DNA from: Leptospiraceae bacterium
GTDB taxonomy: Bacteria > Spirochaetota > Leptospiria > Leptospirales > Leptospiraceae
Direction of reading: 5' to 3'
Length of the DNA: 35,696 bases
Assembly (NCBI GenBank): GCA_025360185.1
Contig: JANYCR010000337.1
Span: forward strand, 1-35,696
Both the position numbers and the translations under genes were made by a program. A model generated the notes under the pieces. It saw only the letters and a list, made by a program, of their open reading frames with translations, made no database searches and was not told the origin of the DNA. Shown here in pieces: positions 32,237 through 35,696 of this stretch; position 1 is the first letter of the stretch; every line of letters begins with the position of its first letter.

Positions 32237-34870
32237 ATGAAACCAAAATTGGCAATATTACTTTTTATTTTTTTAAGCAAAGCCCTCTTCTCAGCACCAT
32301 ACACAGGATGGGAAATTGGAAATAATCATTCGATCCTGTATTTAAATGATTTGAATAGTTTCGATACGCGGGATAACATTCGTTACCTGCCACAAAAATT
32401 AAATCCCGATCAAATAAATCAATATGCATTGTATGTATCTGAATATTACATTTCACGAGGAGATAAAGATGGGTTAACTAATCTTGTTAGCCTCCTCAAA
32501 AATGATAAAAATAATTATGAATTTGTAGCAAACCTAATTTTGGTTCTTTGGAAAATAGAAAAAGGGGAAGCAGCGGATGCTTCAGTAAAGCTTGATGATT
32601 TAATTTATCGAGAAGAAAATCCTCTGAATGTTTCAATTGCTAAAGTCCTAAAAAGTAATCTTAAAAAAACTGCACTGACAACAGAAAGCAAAGAAGTAAT
32701 AAAGAATCTTAATTGCAATCGAAATAAGCCTATGTATTCTTATTGCAGGCTAATGAAACTTTCAATATATCTTGAACAAATAGTGGAAGCTAGTGATTAT
32801 CCGCATCGCGATTTTTTAAATATTGATAGATTAATTGCTCCGTTTTTCGAAGAGGGGGAGTTGGCGCATATTCATTTTATTCAGTATTTTTCCAATGATT
32901 TACCAACAAAACTCGCTTACCTTGGGTTTGTCCATGAAGCAGTTAACTTTCAGAAAATGCTTGTTAGTATACAAAAATTAGGGGGGGAGTTTGATCCCGT
33001 TGATCATGAAAGGCTTTCTTATTATCAAATGCTTGCTGACGATTTAGCGGGTGCAGAGGAATCTCTTGTTTACCTCTCGAAACGAACTCCTGCACTTACA
33101 AATAAAAATCATCTATTTTTAAAACTTGGTGCGATTGCTTATTTACGAAAAGATTATAAACAATCTCTAACTTATTATCTAGATTTAAACTTAAAGGATT
33201 GGAGCAAATCAATGCGAAATCCTTTTTATGATGACTACATCTCAATTAATGGAGCGAGAAATTTAATTTCCTTATCTCTATGGAAATCAAAATCAGCAGT
33301 TAACGCCGTGCGTGCATTAAAGAGCCTAAACCCAGAAGGAAAGGTTACAGAAGATAGCTTATTTATCCGTTTACGTATTGCACAGATAATGATGTTTGAT
33401 AAACCAGAAGTCGCTGAAAAAATTTCTGAGGATATTCTATACATTGCGCAAAGTAAAGGATGGAAACGGGTAGAATATGCAGCAACACTGATGAATGGAT
33501 ATTGTTGCATTCTTAGCAAAAAATATAGAAAGGCTACTGTGCAATTTACAAAGAGTTATGGTATTATTGGCGGATCCGATCCCGTTTTCAGTTCAGAATG
33601 GATGCGTTCATCAGGAATTTTATTTGCAAGAGTGCAAGGGGGAGAGAGAGGAAATCATGCAGCATCCTTTCGTTCCCTGCTTCACGCCATGAGAAATGAA
33701 GAACCGTTAGACGACATCCTCGGAGTAAAAAACTTTCTAGATTCTAGATTCGATTCAGAAACATTTTTTAAAAATGCTGTCCAGTTTTTTATCAATACAA
33801 AGAACTATCAATCGTTGACAGAATTTTTATATTACTACCAGAAATTGAGAGTGAAGTCACCTAGTCTTTTCGGAAAAAGTATTTTGCAAATTCCAGATGT
33901 AGTAAAAAGAATAAAACAATACCGTGCATTTAAACCTGCAAACGATGCATACTATAGCAAAAGCGGATACTCAAAGTTACGCGATGCAGAGGCATCAAGG
34001 ATTATTTCGGAGACCGACTCCTTCGACCTAAATGCACTCAAAGATTTACGTGATCCATTTGTATCAGCATTTTCTTTTAATGAAAAAATCTATGTTATTT
34101 CCTATAATCCAGAAGCGAACCGAGACAAATGGAACTATAGCCAACATAACTCTATTGATTATAGAACGACAGCATATTATAATAAAATATTTGCTTCAAT
34201 CCCCTTTTTGGAAAGAGCAGGGAATGTTCAAATTTTTTTAAACCCTATAGGTATTGATTTATACCAGGCAATGAAAAAAAACAATGCGTTACTAAATGTA
34301 AGACTCTTTTATCGCTTTGGAAAATCTAATTCAAAGAAACCTGAGACTGATTTACAACCGGTTGCAGTCAGTTGCGAAAACGGCAATGAAGTAACTACTA
34401 GCGGCATACAATATTTACCCACTGAATATTTTGAAGGTATAAAAACTTTTACATCGGAAGACAGACTTCATATTTGGAACACTAGAGATTTAGCAAACCG
34501 CGATATGTCATCTATTGAAAATTTCGAATATAGATGTCAAAATAATTCCACGATTTCCTTTTTAAGAATGCAGCGTCGCGTAGATCTTAGAATGATTCCT
34601 TCTGCAATTCTTTTTTCTAATTCTATTTTTCCTAAGTCATCACTTGATTCAGTTTCTCTGGATTATTATTTCTGGGCAGATTTTTGGATGCGAAAAGGTG
34701 TTAATATCTTATATTATGTAGATAAGTTAGAGGGAGACAAATACCCATTTGCCGATCTCGTAAATGTTTTATCCAAGCAAATACAAACCTCGGATGATCT
34801 GGGAAAAGTTCAATCTATTCTAAAATCTGGAGATAAGGAAATTTTAATTTTATCGAGAGATATAAAGTAA
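32237..34870 (+). CDS. Large exported protein with TPR-like region and a possible degenerate CHAT-like C-terminus
   Basis: An 877-residue protein with a signal peptide (about 1-20). Most of the sequence (about 50-590) is helical, with TPR-like stretches (for example LGAIAYLRKDYKQSLTYYLDL). The last 270 residues look alpha/beta: DPFVSAFSFNEKIYVISYNPEA, NVQIFLNPIGIDLYQAM, DRLHIWNTRDLAN (His745 to Asn748) and SAILFSNSIFPKS (Asn795), then a WMRKGVNILYYVDKL segment. This order recalls CHAT peptidase domains after TPRs, but the catalytic His and Cys positions would be Asn. The CHAT comparison is my inference. No paralogue is in the window, and no Shine-Dalgarno is seen. Confidence 0.6.
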   Translation: MKPKLAILLFIFLSKALFSAPYTGWEIGNNHSILYLNDLNSFDTRDNIRYLPQKLNPDQINQYALYVSEYYISRGDKDGLTNLVSLLKNDKNNYEFVANLILVLWKIEKGEAADASVKLDDLIYREENPLNVSIAKVLKSNLKKTALTTESKEVIKNLNCNRNKPMYSYCRLMKLSIYLEQIVEASDYPHRDFLNIDRLIAPFFEEGELAHIHFIQYFSNDLPTKLAYLGFVHEAVNFQKMLVSIQKLGGEFDPVDHERLSYYQMLADDLAGAEESLVYLSKRTPALTNKNHLFLKLGAIAYLRKDYKQSLTYYLDLNLKDWSKSMRNPFYDDYISINGARNLISLSLWKSKSAVNAVRALKSLNPEGKVTEDSLFIRLRIAQIMMFDKPEVAEKISEDILYIAQSKGWKRVEYAATLMNGYCCILSKKYRKATVQFTKSYGIIGGSDPVFSSEWMRSSGILFARVQGGERGNHAASFRSLLHAMRNEEPLDDILGVKNFLDSRFDSETFFKNAVQFFINTKNYQSLTEFLYYYQKLRVKSPSLFGKSILQIPDVVKRIKQYRAFKPANDAYYSKSGYSKLRDAEASRIISETDSFDLNALKDLRDPFVSAFSFNEKIYVISYNPEANRDKWNYSQHNSIDYRTTAYYNKIFASIPFLERAGNVQIFLNPIGIDLYQAMKKNNALLNVRLFYRFGKSNSKKPETDLQPVAVSCENGNEVTTSGIQYLPTEYFEGIKTFTSEDRLHIWNTRDLANRDMSSIENFEYRCQNNSTISFLRMQRRVDLRMIPSAILFSNSIFPKSSLDSVSLDYYFWADFWMRKGVNILYYVDKLEGDKYPFADLVNVLSKQIQTSDDLGKVQSILKSGDKEILILSRDIK

Positions 34871-34915
34871 CCTTTTCAAACTCAAAGTAAACATTTAAAA
34901 ATAGGGAGAGTAAAT

Positions 34916-35458
34916 ATGAAAATATTTTTAGGAGTAGTTGCTGGATTTTTTTTGGTCTTAGCCATATTAACCGCTATTGCACCAAAGGAATTTAAACTTG
35001 AAAGTGAAATTATAATCAATAAGCCAAAGGCAGAAGTCTTTGGTCATTTAAAATTTTTAAAGAACCACGAACAGTGGAATGCTTGGTCCAAGAAAGATCC
35101 AGCAATGAAAAAAGAATTCAAGGGCACTGACGGAACTGTCGGATTTATTTCTGCCTGGGAAAGTGCTAACCAAGAAGTAGGAACTGCAGAGCAAGAAATT
35201 ACTAAAATTGTAGAAGGCGAAAGACTTGATACGATAATTCGATTCAAAAAACCATTTGAAGGAGCATTTGATTCTTATGTAACAACCAAGTCTGTAAATG
35301 AAGATCAAACAAAAGTTTTATTAGGTATGCATGATACAATGAGTTTTCCAATGACTGTAATTAGCTTTATTGTAAATGTATGTCTTGGTAACCAACAAAA
35401 AATCAAAGCAAACATGGATGAAAGTTTGACAAATTTTAAAACGCTTTTAGAAAGATAA
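34916..35458 (+). CDS. SRPBCC-family (START-like) protein, membrane-anchored
   Basis: A 180-residue protein. Residues 2-22 form a membrane anchor or uncleaved signal. The rest has the helix-grip shape of the SRPBCC/polyketide-cyclase-like family: SEIIINKPKAEVFGHLKFLKNHEQWNAWSKKDP near residues 29-60, then strands with GFISAWESANQEVGTAEQEITKIVEGERL, and the long C-terminal helix NQQKIKANMDESLTNFKTLLE. Members bind hydrophobic ligands; no catalytic motif is expected. AGGGAGAG precedes the ATG. It follows the 877-residue protein by 45 bp. Confidence 0.85.
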   Translation: MKIFLGVVAGFFLVLAILTAIAPKEFKLESEIIINKPKAEVFGHLKFLKNHEQWNAWSKKDPAMKKEFKGTDGTVGFISAWESANQEVGTAEQEITKIVEGERLDTIIRFKKPFEGAFDSYVTTKSVNEDQTKVLLGMHDTMSFPMTVISFIVNVCLGNQQKIKANMDESLTNFKTLLER

Positions 35459-35578
35459 AATGGAGATTTCTTTTTCTGAAATTCTTTTGTGGCTATACGT
35501 TGTCTTACGCTACTAGGTTGGTTGGCGGCGTTAAAAGTAATTTCGTTGGGATAAGGGTAATTTTTGTTTGACAATGAT

Positions 35579-35602
35579 TATATATATTTTAAAGTATATA
35601 TA
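35579..35602. promoter_or_regulatory. Palindrome at the start of the VapB-type antitoxin gene, candidate operator
   Basis: A 24-bp near-perfect palindrome centred on TTTAAA (35588-35593), with one mismatched pair, ends at the antitoxin start codon. TTGACA lies just before it (35568-35573). Antitoxins of this family usually repress their own promoter through such sites. The AT-only sequence makes a chance palindrome possible. Confidence 0.4.
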
Positions 35603-35696
35603 TGAACCGAGCAAAATTATTTAAAAATGGCGACAGCCAAGCTATCCGACTGCCTAAGGAATTTAGATTTAAAGGTAGGGAAGTTTATATTCGAAG
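35602..35696 (+). CDS. vapB: VapB/MazE-type antitoxin with AbrB-like DNA-binding domain, partial (cut by window end)
   Basis: The first 31 codons of a gene that runs off the right edge. The product begins [18 protein letters not shown] and continues [13 protein letters not shown], which is the standard N-terminus of VapB antitoxins of the SpoVT/AbrB fold ([15 protein letters not shown]). These proteins bind and neutralise a VapC (PIN-domain) RNase encoded directly downstream, so vapC is expected beyond 35696. The ATG lies next to an AT-rich palindrome. The family call is strong despite the short length, but the toxin cannot be seen. Confidence 0.85.
   Translation, partial: MNRAKLFKNGDSQAIRLPKEFRFKGREVYIR

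Overview
The window looks like a chromosomal segment of a spirochaete of the Leptospiraceae (Leptospira or a close, probably free-living or environmental relative). The DNA is AT-rich throughout. The content fits that family: a SpoIIE-type phosphatase and a STAS protein, an OmpA/PD40 protein, a secreted protein with OmpL47-like repeats, a FlaA-like protein, a relaxed spirochaetal lipobox, and an rsmG-parA-parB cluster. The lineage call is an inference from protein features; no rRNA or tRNA gene is present to confirm it.

Layout. 1-896 is an AT-rich stretch without a convincing gene. 897-4615 (minus) is a close-packed group: galK, a STAS anti-anti-sigma protein, a NapF-like multi-cluster ferredoxin and an Omp85-like barrel without POTRA domains. 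pgi diverges from galK at 4712 and is followed by a palindromic intergenic element (6064-6234) and a hot-dog thioesterase. A secreted RNase T2 and a membrane SpoIIE phosphatase follow on the minus strand. Then come a hypothetical protein and an OmpA/PD40 protein (plus), and a small secreted protein and a Uma2-family nuclease-fold protein (minus).

12911-20155 (minus) is the most striking block. A degenerate methyltransferase of the surface-glycan type and two paralogous GT4 glycosyltransferases run into a YejB/YejE-like ABC permease pair and two separate Opp/Dpp-type ATPases. All but one junction is a 4-bp ATGA overlap, and no substrate-binding protein is encoded. The block is a candidate for an undescribed glycan- or glycopeptide-linked transport system.

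20341-26749 holds an AsmA-like protein, a YD-repeat-like secreted protein carrying a near-consensus parS site, and rsmG-parA-parB. Between them is a three-gene ECF sigma circuit: a Spy/CnrX-like lipoprotein, an ECF sigma factor and a one-TM putative anti-sigma. It is preceded by a textbook ECF promoter (GGAACC-N16-GTCTTA), so it is probably autoregulated. 25991-35696 contains a CPBP-family membrane protease coupled to a hypothetical protein, a DUF4384 protein, a ComF-like phosphoribosyltransferase, the OmpL47-like protein, a FlaA-like protein, a helical hypothetical protein, an 877-residue exported protein with a possible degenerate CHAT fold, an SRPBCC protein and, at the right edge, the start of a VapB-type antitoxin.

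Several gene starts were moved downstream of the longest frame where Shine-Dalgarno, ATGA-overlap or promoter evidence decided the matter (pgi, the second ABC ATPase, the Spy-like lipoprotein, the anti-sigma candidate, the FlaA-like gene). All functions come from reading motifs by eye; no database search was possible.
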